64,000 bases of DNA from Proteiniclasticum sediminis. Its GTDB lineage: Bacteria > Bacillota > Clostridia > Clostridiales > Clostridiaceae. Location: positions 74,501-138,500 of the forward strand of contig NZ_JAGSCS010000006.1 of assembly GCF_018128025.1 (NCBI RefSeq), in the 5' to 3' direction. Positions 48,726 through 57,493 of this stretch are shown here, one piece after another (the stretch's first letter is position 1; every line of letters starts with the position of its first letter). The notes under the pieces were generated by a model. It saw only the letters and a program-made list of their open reading frames with translations. It was not told the origin of the DNA and made no database searches. Position numbers and translations under genes: made by a program.

Positions 48726-49574
48726 ATGACGCGGAAACCGTGGATCCCTTTCCTCCTGATTACCCTTTTAAGCCTGCTGATATTTGTGGTATTCAGCCAC
48801 ATGCGGCCGCTTCTCCCCGCCCCTTGGGATGTTCCTTTCCGGCTGGCTCTCCTACTCCTCCTATTTCTCGGAAGATGCATGGGTGGAAAGATCACGGGCA
48901 TGGAGAAATATCGTGGTCTTCTCTATGCCTTTTTCACCGCCTCCGCCGCCATGGCCGTGGACTACCTTCTCCCCACCGGCCCCTGGCTCCTTCGCCGCCT
49001 GGCCATTCCCTTGACCTCGCCCTGGGGTCTGGCCCTGGACAAGCTGGACAGTACCCTCCTCCTCACCGCGATGATCCTCCTTCTCACCCGGCTTTCGGGA
49101 AAGCATCCTCGGGATCTTTATCTCCGGAAAGGGAACCTCCGCCAGGGTCTCCTTCTCGGCTTCCTCCTCTTTGCCCTCTGCACGTTGGGCGCCCTCCCCA
49201 TGGCCAGTCTCTTTGGGGCAAAAAACCTCAGTTTTGCCCGAATCCTCCCCTGGATTCCCAGCATGCTCCTCTTTGTCCTGGCCAACGCGTTCAATGAAGA
49301 GCTTCTGTTTCGAGGGCTTTTTCTCCGGGATACTTCGACAATTTTAGGAAAAACCTTCGGTAATGTCGTCCTTGTTCTTCCCTTTGTCCTCCACCATACC
49401 GGGGTCACCTACTCCGCAAGTACGGCCCTGCTCTTTCTGTTCCTCTTCCCGTTGGCTTTCCTTTGGGGGTGTCTGACCCAGAAGGCCGGCAGTCTCTGGG
49501 GCTCCGTCCTCTTCCATGCCGGGACGGACCTGCCCGTGGTCCTGGCTCTTTTTAGCCAGCTCCCGCCCCCATAA
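48726..49574 (+). CDS. CPBP family intramembrane metalloprotease
   Basis: A 282-aa membrane protein with about eight helices. The catalytic motif is NAFNEELLFRGLFL (EE-x3-R), with conserved His in PFVLHHTG and in SVLFHAGTD. CPBP proteases process prenylated proteins in eukaryotes and, in bacteria, act in bacteriocin immunity or sigma-factor release. Start at 48726 follows AAGGAG. It is the only plus-strand gene in this stretch. Confidence 0.88.
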   Translation: MTRKPWIPFLLITLLSLLIFVVFSHMRPLLPAPWDVPFRLALLLLLFLGRCMGGKITGMEKYRGLLYAFFTASAAMAVDYLLPTGPWLLRRLAIPLTSPWGLALDKLDSTLLLTAMILLLTRLSGKHPRDLYLRKGNLRQGLLLGFLLFALCTLGALPMASLFGAKNLSFARILPWIPSMLLFVLANAFNEELLFRGLFLRDTSTILGKTFGNVVLVLPFVLHHTGVTYSASTALLFLFLFPLAFLWGCLTQKAGSLWGSVLFHAGTDLPVVLALFSQLPPP

Positions 49575-49612
49575 AAAGTTACGACTTGTGTTCTCCTCCT
49601 GATAGATCCGAT

Positions 49613-49646
49613 GAAGCCCTCCCCGGCAATAACCGGGGAGGGCTTC
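49613..49646. terminator. Bidirectional terminator between CPBP and DHHW genes
   Basis: A perfect 14-bp stem (GAAGCCCTCCCCGG, 49613-49626, with 49633-49646) around CAATAA. U-tracts are weak on both sides, but the stem is strong and lies between convergent genes. Confidence 0.82.
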
Positions 49647-49670
49647 ATCACTTCATTTTCTTCGATTGTT

Positions 49671-50801
49671 TTATTCCCGTCCCAAGAGACTCAGCTGAGC
49701 CTGCTGGGTGAAATTCTGCAGCCCATAGAGAAAAAGAATCTCGTCAGGCTCCACGTCCTTCACCGCGTCCAGAACCGAAGGTCCGTAGTAGCGAAGATCC
49801 AGGACCACAATCCGGGCGTAGTCCCGGGCAAGGAATGGCAGTAGGCTGTTGGCAAAGGAATCCTTCACCACCAGGAGCGTTTTCCCCTGGGGCACCTCGG
49901 CGGTGATCTCCATGCGGGCATGGTCTCCACCGAAGAAGTACGCATACTTGTCGGTTTTCTCGAGGAAGCTCTTTTCATAGAGCGGGATGACCTTTCCCTC
50001 TTCCCCCGTGACTCTCAGGGGAAAATCCTCCGGCAAAGCCATGGCTTCGATAACATCCGGAAGCCCCAGATAGAGTCCGGCCTTGCGCTGAAGGGTCCCG
50101 AAGAACTCTTTCGTCACCTCTTGACGCTCCGCCTCCGTCCAGGGCTTTGGGGTTTCTCCCAGGGCCCTGCGGTAGGCTCCATAGGCCAAATAGGCTCCCC
50201 CCGTGGTCCAGTGGTGATCCGTGCGGTAATAGAGGTCCTCCTTAGGAAATCCTTGGAAAATCTCCTGAAGATCCACCAGGGTAAAGAGACCCTCTAGTTC
50301 CCTTTGGATTTGCTGAAAAAGTTTCTTTTCTTCAGTGACCGGGGCATAGGCGGGAAGAAGCTCCGGCAGCACTGTGGCCTTATCCGGAACCAGCAGGGCC
50401 GAAAGGGTGGTGTGGGGCAGGAGCTCCCCCACCCTTTCCTGAAACTTCACCAGGGCCGACAGATTGGCCGCAAAGCGCTCCGGGGAAAGCTCCTCGGGCA
50501 CCGCAAACAGGTGATCCTTCTCCCCAAAATAAACCCGTCCATTGTCTTTTTTCCCGAGAATCCGGTCCGTGAGGGTCTTCAGGCCCGTCCACCCGTCCCG
50601 AAAAAGGAACTGGTCCGTGGAAAAGACTTCATACTCCCGGCCAAAGGTGCCGGAAAAGACCTGCGGCACACTGAGGAGGGGGAAGGTCTGCAGATAGCGA
50701 TTCTCTTTGGGAGAAAACCCCCGTACCGGCGTCAGGGCGTTCAGCAGGGCCAAGATGACCAGGGAGCCCATGAGCAGGAGGCTTCGTCGTTTTTCCTTCA
50801 T
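49671..50801 (-). CDS. DHHW family protein, AlgX/AlgJ-like acetyltransferase partner
   Basis: A 376-aa protein with an N-terminal membrane anchor (about 7-22) and an SGNH-like extracytoplasmic domain. The motif YRTDHHWTTGGAYLAY (DHHW) is the family mark; LLVVKDSFANSLLPFLARDY carries the catalytic Ser. Such proteins move acetyl groups from an MBOAT carrier to a polysaccharide. It is the last gene of the sigma/MBOAT operon, 9 nt after the MBOAT gene. Confidence 0.9.
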   Translation of the reverse strand: MKEKRRSLLLMGSLVILALLNALTPVRGFSPKENRYLQTFPLLSVPQVFSGTFGREYEVFSTDQFLFRDGWTGLKTLTDRILGKKDNGRVYFGEKDHLFAVPEELSPERFAANLSALVKFQERVGELLPHTTLSALLVPDKATVLPELLPAYAPVTEEKKLFQQIQRELEGLFTLVDLQEIFQGFPKEDLYYRTDHHWTTGGAYLAYGAYRRALGETPKPWTEAERQEVTKEFFGTLQRKAGLYLGLPDVIEAMALPEDFPLRVTGEEGKVIPLYEKSFLEKTDKYAYFFGGDHARMEITAEVPQGKTLLVVKDSFANSLLPFLARDYARIVVLDLRYYGPSVLDAVKDVEPDEILFLYGLQNFTQQAQLSLLGRE

Positions 50802-50810
50802 GGTATCCTC

Positions 50811-52214
50811 CTAAAAGCGAAAATAGAGAAAGGGATTGTAGCTCTGATCCACCAGGTATGCCGTGGAGAGCCCCAGGACCAGAAGGAGCAGGCCGCTGGC
50901 CAGGGCTTCTCTGGTTCGGCTGTTTTGGGGCATCCGTTGAAAAAGCTTTGCCGGAAGATCCGTGGATCCCACGGCCAGAAGAACAAGCAGCAGGCCATAG
51001 GACTGGAGAAGATAAAGGGAAGTGCCGTCGGCAAAACCCCCTTTCCCCAGCATGGCCTGGACATAGGCCGCACCTTGAGCCACCTCTTCAAAGGCAAAGA
51101 TCACCCAGGAAAAGGCCACTAAGGTCAGGGTGTAGACCCTGCGCCCGAATTTTGGCCACGTTTCCAGCCATCGAAGGAGAAAGAGCTTCTCCCCCATGAG
51201 GATCAGGCCAAAGTAGAGCCCCCAGAGGAGAAAGTTCCAGCTAGCGCCATGCCAGATCCCCGTGAGCGCCCACACCAGGAGGATGTTGCGCATCTGACGG
51301 AACCGGCTGCCCCGGTTCCCCCCCAAAGGAATATACACATATTCCCGGAACCAGGTGCCTAAGGAGATATGCCAGCGACGCCAGAACTCCGTGATGGAGA
51401 GGGCCATATAGGGATAGTTGAAGTTTTCCAGGAAGTGGAAGCCCAGCATCTGTCCCATGCCGATGGCCATATCCGAGTACCCCGAGAAATCGAAGTAGAT
51501 CTGGAATCCAAAGGCTAGGATACCCAGCCACGCCGTAACCCCCGGGAGTATTTCCGGATTTTGCGCGGAAACCGCCTTCCAGAGGAGGCCGATGTTGTTG
51601 GCCAGGAGGACTTTTTTGCCCAGGCCCAGGAAAAACCGGGCGATGCCAACGCTGAAGTCTTCCCAATTCTCCCTTCGGTGGTCCATTTCCCAGGCCACCG
51701 TAGTATAGCGGACAATGGGTCCCGCAATGAGCTGGGGAAAGAGGGTCACATAGGCGCCAAAGGAGATGTTGCTGGGCTGCATCTGGGTCTCTTTCCGATA
51801 GACATCGATGGTATAGGAGAGGGTTTGGAAGGTGTAGAAAGAAATGCCGATGGGCAGGGCCACCGCTGGCAGGGTATTTTCCCAGCCCGTCAGGGCCGAA
51901 AGGTTCTGGGCCAGAAATCCCGAATACTTAAAGAACCCCAGCATCCCTAGATTCCCGAAGAGCGAAAGGAGGAGCCAGCCCTTGGCCGCCCCCTCCTTCC
52001 CCTTCTCCCGGGCGAAGTGGATCCCTCGGCCACAGGAGTAGTCCAGGACCGTGGAGATCACCATGATGAGGATATATCGGGGCTCCCCCCAGCTGTAGAA
52101 AAAGAGGCTGGCCAGGAGGAGAAAGCCGTTTCGGCTACGCCGGGGGAGAAGATAATAGAGGAGAAGGACCCCGGGCAGAAACTGGTAGAGAAAAAGAATG
52201 CTGCTGAAAACCAT
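50811..52214 (-). CDS. MBOAT family O-acyltransferase (AlgI/DltB-like)
   Basis: A 467-aa membrane protein with about ten helices. It has the MBOAT pattern FWRRWHISLGTWFREYVYIPLGGN split over residues 282-306, and the catalytic His in LTGIWHGASWNFLLWG. It carries acetyl groups across the membrane for O-acetylation of a surface polymer. Its neighbour supplies the DHHW acetyltransferase; the polymer itself is not identified here. Confidence 0.93.
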   Translation of the reverse strand: MVFSSILFLYQFLPGVLLLYYLLPRRSRNGFLLLASLFFYSWGEPRYILIMVISTVLDYSCGRGIHFAREKGKEGAAKGWLLLSLFGNLGMLGFFKYSGFLAQNLSALTGWENTLPAVALPIGISFYTFQTLSYTIDVYRKETQMQPSNISFGAYVTLFPQLIAGPIVRYTTVAWEMDHRRENWEDFSVGIARFFLGLGKKVLLANNIGLLWKAVSAQNPEILPGVTAWLGILAFGFQIYFDFSGYSDMAIGMGQMLGFHFLENFNYPYMALSITEFWRRWHISLGTWFREYVYIPLGGNRGSRFRQMRNILLVWALTGIWHGASWNFLLWGLYFGLILMGEKLFLLRWLETWPKFGRRVYTLTLVAFSWVIFAFEEVAQGAAYVQAMLGKGGFADGTSLYLLQSYGLLLVLLAVGSTDLPAKLFQRMPQNSRTREALASGLLLLVLGLSTAYLVDQSYNPFLYFRF

Positions 52215-52243
52215 GAGGTCCGCTCCTTTTTGTCAAGCTTCGG

Positions 52244-52771
52244 TTATTTGTAGAATCCATCCACCACAGCCTTCACCCGGGCCACTTCCCCTTCGGCAAA
52301 GGCCTTGGCATCATCGCTTTCAACATCCTCGGACGTCTCGTCCATCTTGCCCAGCATGAGGAAGTACACATCGTCCCCGTGGGCCACCACCGTGGCCGCA
52401 TTAACTTTGGCCAGATTCATGGGATACTGCATGGATTCTTCCACCAGGAAGGTTCTGTAGGCCTCCAGGGCCTTCTTCACCGCGTCACCTTTTCCCGCCT
52501 TGGCTCGGACGGCAATGAAGGTGTCGATGCGCATGCTGATGTTGGGCATTTCCGCCACGAAGGACTCCACATCCGCGGCCTTTACCCCCATGAGGGTTTC
52601 CAGCTCTTCTGCTGTGAGGGCGCGATCCGGGAAGTAGTCTTCCCCCAGCTCCGTCTTCACGGCGGCGTGGACTTTATCCAGGGCAGGCAGATCCGCCTTG
52701 GGTGCCGACTGGCACCCCGCAGCCAAGAGTAGTGCAACCATTAGGGATAAAATGGGTAATCTTTTTTTCAT
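52244..52771 (-). CDS. DUF4358 lipoprotein
   Basis: A 175-aa exported lipoprotein with lipobox LLAAGC (Cys at about 20). DUF4358 follows, with FVAEMPNISMRIDTFIAVRAK and the C-terminal FLMLGKMDE segment. Members occur beside MBOAT/DHHW genes in Firmicutes and are thought to assist acetylation. ATG 52771 lies nine bases after GGAG. ATG 52777, which overlaps the upstream stop as ATGA, is the alternative. Confidence 0.85.
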   Translation of the reverse strand: MKKRLPILSLMVALLLAAGCQSAPKADLPALDKVHAAVKTELGEDYFPDRALTAEELETLMGVKAADVESFVAEMPNISMRIDTFIAVRAKAGKGDAVKKALEAYRTFLVEESMQYPMNLAKVNAATVVAHGDDVYFLMLGKMDETSEDVESDDAKAFAEGEVARVKAVVDGFYK

Positions 52772-52773
52772 CG

Positions 52774-53292
52774 TCATGGACTCCTTTCCAACTGTTTCAT
52801 GAGCTCTTCCGGCGAGATCTCTCCTCCGGAGGCATTTTCGTAGGTCCAGGGATCCCGCCGAAGCAGGACACCCTCGCCGTTTTGGGGCAGCTGGAGCCGC
52901 CCCTCTGGATCGATTTGGAGAAAGAGGATCACCTCGTCGCCGGAGCGAAGAAAATCTTCCTCGGCGGGGGAGAATCGGTACTCAGCCTCCCCATAGCTTC
53001 CCCGGAGGGTTCTTTCCACCCGAAAAACCACCACATCCGATACCGCGGTGATTTTCCCCCCCAGGATGAGGGATGCCTCCGGCAGGCGAAGTTCCTCTTC
53101 CATATAGGAAATGGCCCGGGGGATGGGGGAAAAGGCTGTGCCTTGGCCTTTAGTGAGCCAGGGCAGGAGAAGAAGAAGCGCCGCCACGGCCCCTTGCTGC
53201 CAGCGGCGTCTTTGGCGAGTCCTCTGTTCTTTCTCCATCCGCTCCGCCTTGGCGTAAACGCCCTTAAGAAACTCCTCTGAACTTTGTCTCAT
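52774..53292 (-). CDS. Probable anti-sigma factor
   Basis: A 172-aa single-pass membrane protein. A basic helical N-terminal part (about 1-30) faces the cytoplasm; one helix (QGAVAALLLLLPWL, about 33-47) and an extracytoplasmic beta-rich domain follow. It overlaps the sigma gene by 4 nt, the standard arrangement of ECF sigma and anti-sigma pairs. No zinc-binding HxxxCxxC motif is present, so it is not the ZAS type. Confidence 0.78.
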   Translation of the reverse strand: MRQSSEEFLKGVYAKAERMEKEQRTRQRRRWQQGAVAALLLLLPWLTKGQGTAFSPIPRAISYMEEELRLPEASLILGGKITAVSDVVVFRVERTLRGSYGEAEYRFSPAEEDFLRSGDEVILFLQIDPEGRLQLPQNGEGVLLRRDPWTYENASGGEISPEELMKQLERSP

Positions 53293-53828
53293 GCCTCTCC
53301 CTCCTCCATGATTTTTCGCAGCGCTTTCCGTGCCCGATGAAGCAGAATTTTCACCTGCCCCAAAGGCTTTCCCAGGAGATTTGCCATATCCGCATAGGAC
53401 AGCTCCTCTTCCCGAAGCCGAAGAACCTGGGCATGCTCTGGGGAGAGGCGGGCAAGGCTTCCCGCCAGATGCTCCGCTTTTTCCCCCTGAAGGAGGGCTT
53501 CCTCCGGACCCGCCTCCGGATTCTCTCCTTCAGGGAACATCCGAGGATCCCAAAGATCCAGCCGGCCATATTTTCGGAGATAGTCCACCGCCTTATTCCG
53601 CCCCAGGGAAAATAGGTAGGTCTTCAAGGAGGACGCCCCAAAGAAACGGGTCTTCTGCACATAAATTTCGGCAAAAACCTCCTGGGCCAGATCTTCCGCC
53701 GTATGGATGTCTCCACCCACCATTCGCAGAAGATACCCGATTAAGTTGTCTTTATGCCGCAGCACCAGTTCTTCAAAGGCCTCCATATGCCCTTGGAGAA
53801 ACCGGTGGTAGAGCTCCTGATCGTCCAT
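53289..53828 (-). CDS. ECF-family RNA polymerase sigma factor
   Basis: A 179-aa sigma factor. Region 2 contains EAFEELVLRHKDNLIGYLLRM and DLAQEVFAEIY; region 4 has LSPEHAQVLRLREEELSYADMANLLGKPLGQVKILLHRARK, read across residues 134-175. It should direct polymerase to the promoter at 53859-53884 and so control its own operon. The start at 53828 follows GGGAGG. Confidence 0.93.
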   Translation of the reverse strand: MDDQELYHRFLQGHMEAFEELVLRHKDNLIGYLLRMVGGDIHTAEDLAQEVFAEIYVQKTRFFGASSLKTYLFSLGRNKAVDYLRKYGRLDLWDPRMFPEGENPEAGPEEALLQGEKAEHLAGSLARLSPEHAQVLRLREEELSYADMANLLGKPLGQVKILLHRARKALRKIMEEGEA

Positions 53829-53858
53829 GGCCGGGCCTCCCTTCGTCTCCACCCTTTA

Positions 53859-53884
53859 GTCGTTTCAAAACCGGAAAGGTTACA
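53859..53884 (-). promoter_or_regulatory. ECF-type autoregulated promoter
   Basis: On the minus strand TGTAAC (53879-53884), a 16-bp spacer and CGAC (53859-53862) match the SigW/SigM/SigV-type ECF consensus (TGWAAC-N16-CGWM). The sigma gene begins 31 nt downstream of the -10. Confidence 0.75.
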
Positions 53885-53955
53885 CATCTTGTCCATTATG
53901 GCAAAAAATATTTTTCGAGGAATGACAAAGCGGTGTCGTAAAAAGACCGAAAAAG

Positions 53956-53998
53956 AGCTTCTCCCCTTTGTCTGAGGTTCAGACGAAGAGGAGAAGCT
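53956..53998. terminator. Terminator after the PTS operon
   Basis: AGCTTCTCC-x-CTT-x-GTCTGA pairs with TCAGAC-x-AAG-x-GGAGAAGCT around GGT. On the minus strand CTTTTTCGGTCTTTT follows, on the plus strand a run of T. It ends the minus-strand PTS transcript. Confidence 0.85.
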
Positions 53999-54054
53999 GC
54001 TATCTTTTTTTCAGCGGAAATTCTTGCAAGATGATCGGGGTGTATCCCGAAGAA

Positions 54055-55641
54055 TTAATCCAGCTGGAGAAGATCCTTGATTTTGGTCAGGATATTGCCC
54101 ACGCGGACACCATAGATGATCTGCAGGGAATTCTTCCCGCGGACAACCCCTAAAGCTTCCAGATGTTCCTTCCAGCTGTTGTCCGGTGCAGTGAGGCTGT
54201 CGTCCTTGACGCTGACCCGAAGCCTTGTGGCGCAGGCCGTAATGGAATCGATGTTCTCTGCTCCGCCCAGGGCTTCGATGATGCGCACTTCCAGGGCATC
54301 CCCAGCGGATTTGGCTTCTTTGTAGTCTTTCTTGGTCATGAGCTTGATGTCTTCCGACACTTCGCCGCGACCAGGGGTCTTCAGGTTAAACTTTTGGATG
54401 ACAAACTTGAAGACGAAGTAGTAGGCAAAGAAGGTCAGGGGCAGAAGCCACAGGAGGTTCAGGGCATGAACCTTATGGGGCTGGAAGAGATTCGGGATCA
54501 TGAAGAACAGCGCATGCCCGTTGATGGATATCTGGGCCACTTCCGCCAGCACATAGCAAAGGCCAGCCAAGGGAGCATACACCAGGAAGTAGAGGGCCGG
54601 GGCCACGAAGAGGAAGGTATACTCAATGGGTTCCGAGATGCCCACCAGGGCCAGGGTGATGACGGCGGGAATTAGGAGGGAAGCCACCTTCTTGCGATTT
54701 TCCGGCCTTGCCAGCTTGTACATGGCAAAGGCAGCGCCGGGGAGTCCGGCCAGCTGGAAGAGCAGTCTTCCGGAGGTGAAGTTTCGCACCAGGTATCCGG
54801 TGGCACCGGCGGAAGCTGCCTGGCCGTTCATGATGTTGCGGACACCCTCGTAGAGGACCCCGTCAATGACCATGCTGCCGCCCACGCTGGAGTACTCGAT
54901 GGGGAAGGCGATGAGATGATGAATACCAAAGGGCAGGAGAAGCTTGTCCAGGGTACCGAAGACGAAGGTGCCCAAAAGGCCTGAGGCGCCGATGAAGCCG
55001 GTGACGGACTGAAGAGCGAGGCCGATATAGGGCCAGACATAGTAGATGAGGACGCCATAGGGAATGGCGATGAGGGTCACCATGATCACCACGAACTTGG
55101 TTCCGGCGAAGAAGCCCAGCATGGCGGGAAGCTCCTTGTCCACCCACTTGTTATGGATGAACGCTGCGGCAAGACCCGACAGGATGCCGGAGAAGATGCC
55201 CATGTTGTAGCCGAAGATCCCCTGGGCAGTACCCCAGATGGCATTGAAGTTCATGGCGGCACTCTGGGTGTATCCGCTGGCCACGAGGGCTTCCACCGTG
55301 GTGGTCTCCCCGGTCCATCCCTGGATGCCGGCATAGGTCTTGATGATGGTCAGCAGTGAAAAATACATAATGATTCCGGAAAAAGCAGCCCAGCCTTTTT
55401 CTTTTTTGGCCAGGACGAAGGCGATGCCCACGGCGAACCAGATCTGCAGGTTGTTCATGAACATGAAGCCGAGGCTGGAGAGCAGGGAGAAGAGCGTGTG
55501 CAGGAATGTTCCCTTGGCGACGATGTAGTTGGTGAAGGCGCTGCCGATACCCACATAGAAGCCCACCAGAACGAACAGGATGATGGGGACCATCATGGCT
55601 CCCGCAAACGTCTGAAGCTTTGCTTGAAAGTTTTTCATCAT
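54055..55641 (-). CDS. PTS glucose/maltose-type EIICB transporter
   Basis: A 528-aa sugar permease of the phosphotransferase system. The EIIC domain has about ten helices, with LLLPFGIHHLIAFPIEY and GISEPIEYTFLFVAP matching the sugar site. The C-terminal EIIB domain has the phosphorylated Cys in ITACATRLRVSVKD. No EIIA domain is attached or encoded next to it, so a general EIIA must serve it. The substrate may be a rare hexose given the epimerase in the same operon. Start is AAGGAGG-coupled ATG 55641 (or 55638). Confidence 0.93.
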   Translation of the reverse strand: MMKNFQAKLQTFAGAMMVPIILFVLVGFYVGIGSAFTNYIVAKGTFLHTLFSLLSSLGFMFMNNLQIWFAVGIAFVLAKKEKGWAAFSGIIMYFSLLTIIKTYAGIQGWTGETTTVEALVASGYTQSAAMNFNAIWGTAQGIFGYNMGIFSGILSGLAAAFIHNKWVDKELPAMLGFFAGTKFVVIMVTLIAIPYGVLIYYVWPYIGLALQSVTGFIGASGLLGTFVFGTLDKLLLPFGIHHLIAFPIEYSSVGGSMVIDGVLYEGVRNIMNGQAASAGATGYLVRNFTSGRLLFQLAGLPGAAFAMYKLARPENRKKVASLLIPAVITLALVGISEPIEYTFLFVAPALYFLVYAPLAGLCYVLAEVAQISINGHALFFMIPNLFQPHKVHALNLLWLLPLTFFAYYFVFKFVIQKFNLKTPGRGEVSEDIKLMTKKDYKEAKSAGDALEVRIIEALGGAENIDSITACATRLRVSVKDDSLTAPDNSWKEHLEALGVVRGKNSLQIIYGVRVGNILTKIKDLLQLD

Positions 55642-55740
55642 TTCAACCTCCTTGTTTTTCCTCATTCTATCATAACGGTTACATGTAAACCATATCACGG
55701 TGTTTAAGAACAGTGCCGCATCGTTATGGTAATATTTCCG

Positions 55741-57066
55741 TTATTCGCCCCAGGTCAGCTCCTCCAGGGCCAGAAGCCAGATGGCCAAGGCCTTCTTCAG
55801 GGAAGCCACGGGGAGCTGTTCATTGGCGAAGTGGGAATGGGGGATCTCCCCCGGGAAGGTGGGCCCGAAGGCTACGCCCCGCAAAAGCACCCGGGCGTAG
55901 GACGCTCCGCCCTTGGTGAGGGGAACCACTGGCTCCTTCGTCACGGCCTCATAGGCCCCCTTCAGGCTACGAATAAGGGGAGAGTCCGCCTCCACATAGA
56001 GAAGCTTTCGGTGCTTCACCACGTCCACCTCACCCCCAAAGGCTCCGGCGACCTCTTTCAGCGCCGCCAAAAGGGATTCGGCCGTATGGATCCGGGTGTA
56101 GCGAAGGTCGAGATCTACATAGCCTAACCCTTGGGCATACCCCATGGCGGTGAGGGCTATGCTAGAACTGCCCATGGCCGGATCTTCCCGAAGAAGAGAA
56201 AGTGGGTCATTCCCAGAGAGGAGAAAGAGGCTTTCCAAAAGGCCCAAGAGGGAAGGAAACGCCCCTTCTCCCTGGAGAAGATCCGGCCTCTCCTTTTTCA
56301 GCCAATGGAAAAGCTGGGGTAAGGGGGTCTCCCCCCTTTCCGGATGGCGGGACAGGGCCCGCTTTCCCCGAAATTCAACGCTTTCGCCGTGATGGAGCAG
56401 CCGGAGCTCCTCCAGGAGGTAGCCCTGGGCGGGGGGACTCTGCAGGGTCACCTCGCCGGGAACAGGTTCTCCCGAAACCCTCACCCTCACCTGGAGGATC
56501 CCCTTCTCCCCGTTGACCACGGGAAAATCCCCGTCGGGGGAGAAGGCCCATCGCGGCTGAGGATGGCGGGAAAAATACCGGTCCATGCATTCCCAGGTGG
56601 TTTCCTCAGCGCCGCCCACAATGAGGCGCAACGGAAGAGCCCCGGCCTTCCCCGTGTCCCGGAGGATCTTCAGGGCATGGAGACAGGCCACCAAGGGGCC
56701 CTTGTCATCGTTGACCCCCCGGCCGTAAAGAATCCCTTCCCGCTCCGTGAGGACATAGGGATCACTGAGCCAGGCCTCCCCTTCCAGGGCCTCCACGGTG
56801 TCGATGTGGGCCAGGATGCCAATGTAGTCCTCCCCTTCTCCCGTGCGGATGTCCAGGGCGTAGCCCTCCTCCTCATGAACGGTAAAGCCCAAGGCTTCCG
56901 CCTGGGCTTTCAGCCGACTCATGGCCTGGGCGATGCCTCGGCCAAAGGGCGCTCCCGGGGTCTTTGTGGAAAGATCCCGATGGGAGGGGATGGCGATGAG
57001 TTCCCCAAGATCTTTCAGGATCCGGGGAAAAGCTTCTTCGATGGCCTGATCATAGGTTGTCATCAT
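55741..57066 (-). CDS. M20 family dipeptidase, PepV/Sapep-like
   Basis: A 441-aa dinuclear zinc peptidase. Metal ligands appear as LAHIDTVEA (His), GRGVNDDKGPL (Asp), GGAEETTWE (catalytic Glu pair) and SPDGDFPV. PepV hydrolyses dipeptides, including beta-Ala/D-containing ones in some relatives. Its start lies within the last codons of the UPF0303 gene (17-nt overlap). A peptidase within a sugar operon is unusual, which suggests an amino-sugar or glycopeptide substrate. Confidence 0.9.
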   Translation of the reverse strand: MMTTYDQAIEEAFPRILKDLGELIAIPSHRDLSTKTPGAPFGRGIAQAMSRLKAQAEALGFTVHEEEGYALDIRTGEGEDYIGILAHIDTVEALEGEAWLSDPYVLTEREGILYGRGVNDDKGPLVACLHALKILRDTGKAGALPLRLIVGGAEETTWECMDRYFSRHPQPRWAFSPDGDFPVVNGEKGILQVRVRVSGEPVPGEVTLQSPPAQGYLLEELRLLHHGESVEFRGKRALSRHPERGETPLPQLFHWLKKERPDLLQGEGAFPSLLGLLESLFLLSGNDPLSLLREDPAMGSSSIALTAMGYAQGLGYVDLDLRYTRIHTAESLLAALKEVAGAFGGEVDVVKHRKLLYVEADSPLIRSLKGAYEAVTKEPVVPLTKGGASYARVLLRGVAFGPTFPGEIPHSHFANEQLPVASLKKALAIWLLALEELTWGE

Positions 57067-57490
57067 GATTCTGTTCCTCCTGGAGGGTGCGAAGAAGCCC
57101 CAGGGCCAGGGCATGGTCCTCCTCGGGTTTCAGTCCCGTCACGGTCACTGACCCCAGGAGGCCAACGCCCACAACCTGAATCGGAACTCCCCCGGGAGTC
57201 CAGGTATAATCCTTCAGCTCCCGACCGTATTTCGAGGCAAGGAGGCTCTCCTCCCCCTTCTGTTTTTCAAAAAGCGCCTGGGTGGAGAGGCCGAAGTAGA
57301 GGACGGAATTGCGTTTTCGGCGAAGCCAGTCTGCCTTGTCTGGTGCCAGGTTCTCCGGGATATAGACCACCCCGGGCCGGCCGCAGTGATACACTTCCAG
57401 GGCTGCCTGGGGCGAGGTTTCCAGAAGAAGGTGAAGGAGCCTCAGGGCATCCTTGGTGGTGAAGTGCTTGAGAATCAGCGGTTCCATCAT
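57050..57490 (-). CDS. UPF0303 / heme-degrading domain family protein
   Basis: A 146-aa single-domain protein. The C-terminal VGLLGSVTVTGLKPEEDHALALGLL matches the GlcG/HbpS-like UPF0303 family signature (V-T-V-x-G-L-x2-E-x-D-H). Function is not established; relatives bind heme or assist membrane-protein targeting. It lies 3 nt after the HAD gene and overlaps the peptidase. Confidence 0.8.
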   Translation of the reverse strand: MMEPLILKHFTTKDALRLLHLLLETSPQAALEVYHCGRPGVVYIPENLAPDKADWLRRKRNSVLYFGLSTQALFEKQKGEESLLASKYGRELKDYTWTPGGVPIQVVGVGLLGSVTVTGLKPEEDHALALGLLRTLQEEQNHDDNL

Positions 57491-57493
57491 GAC

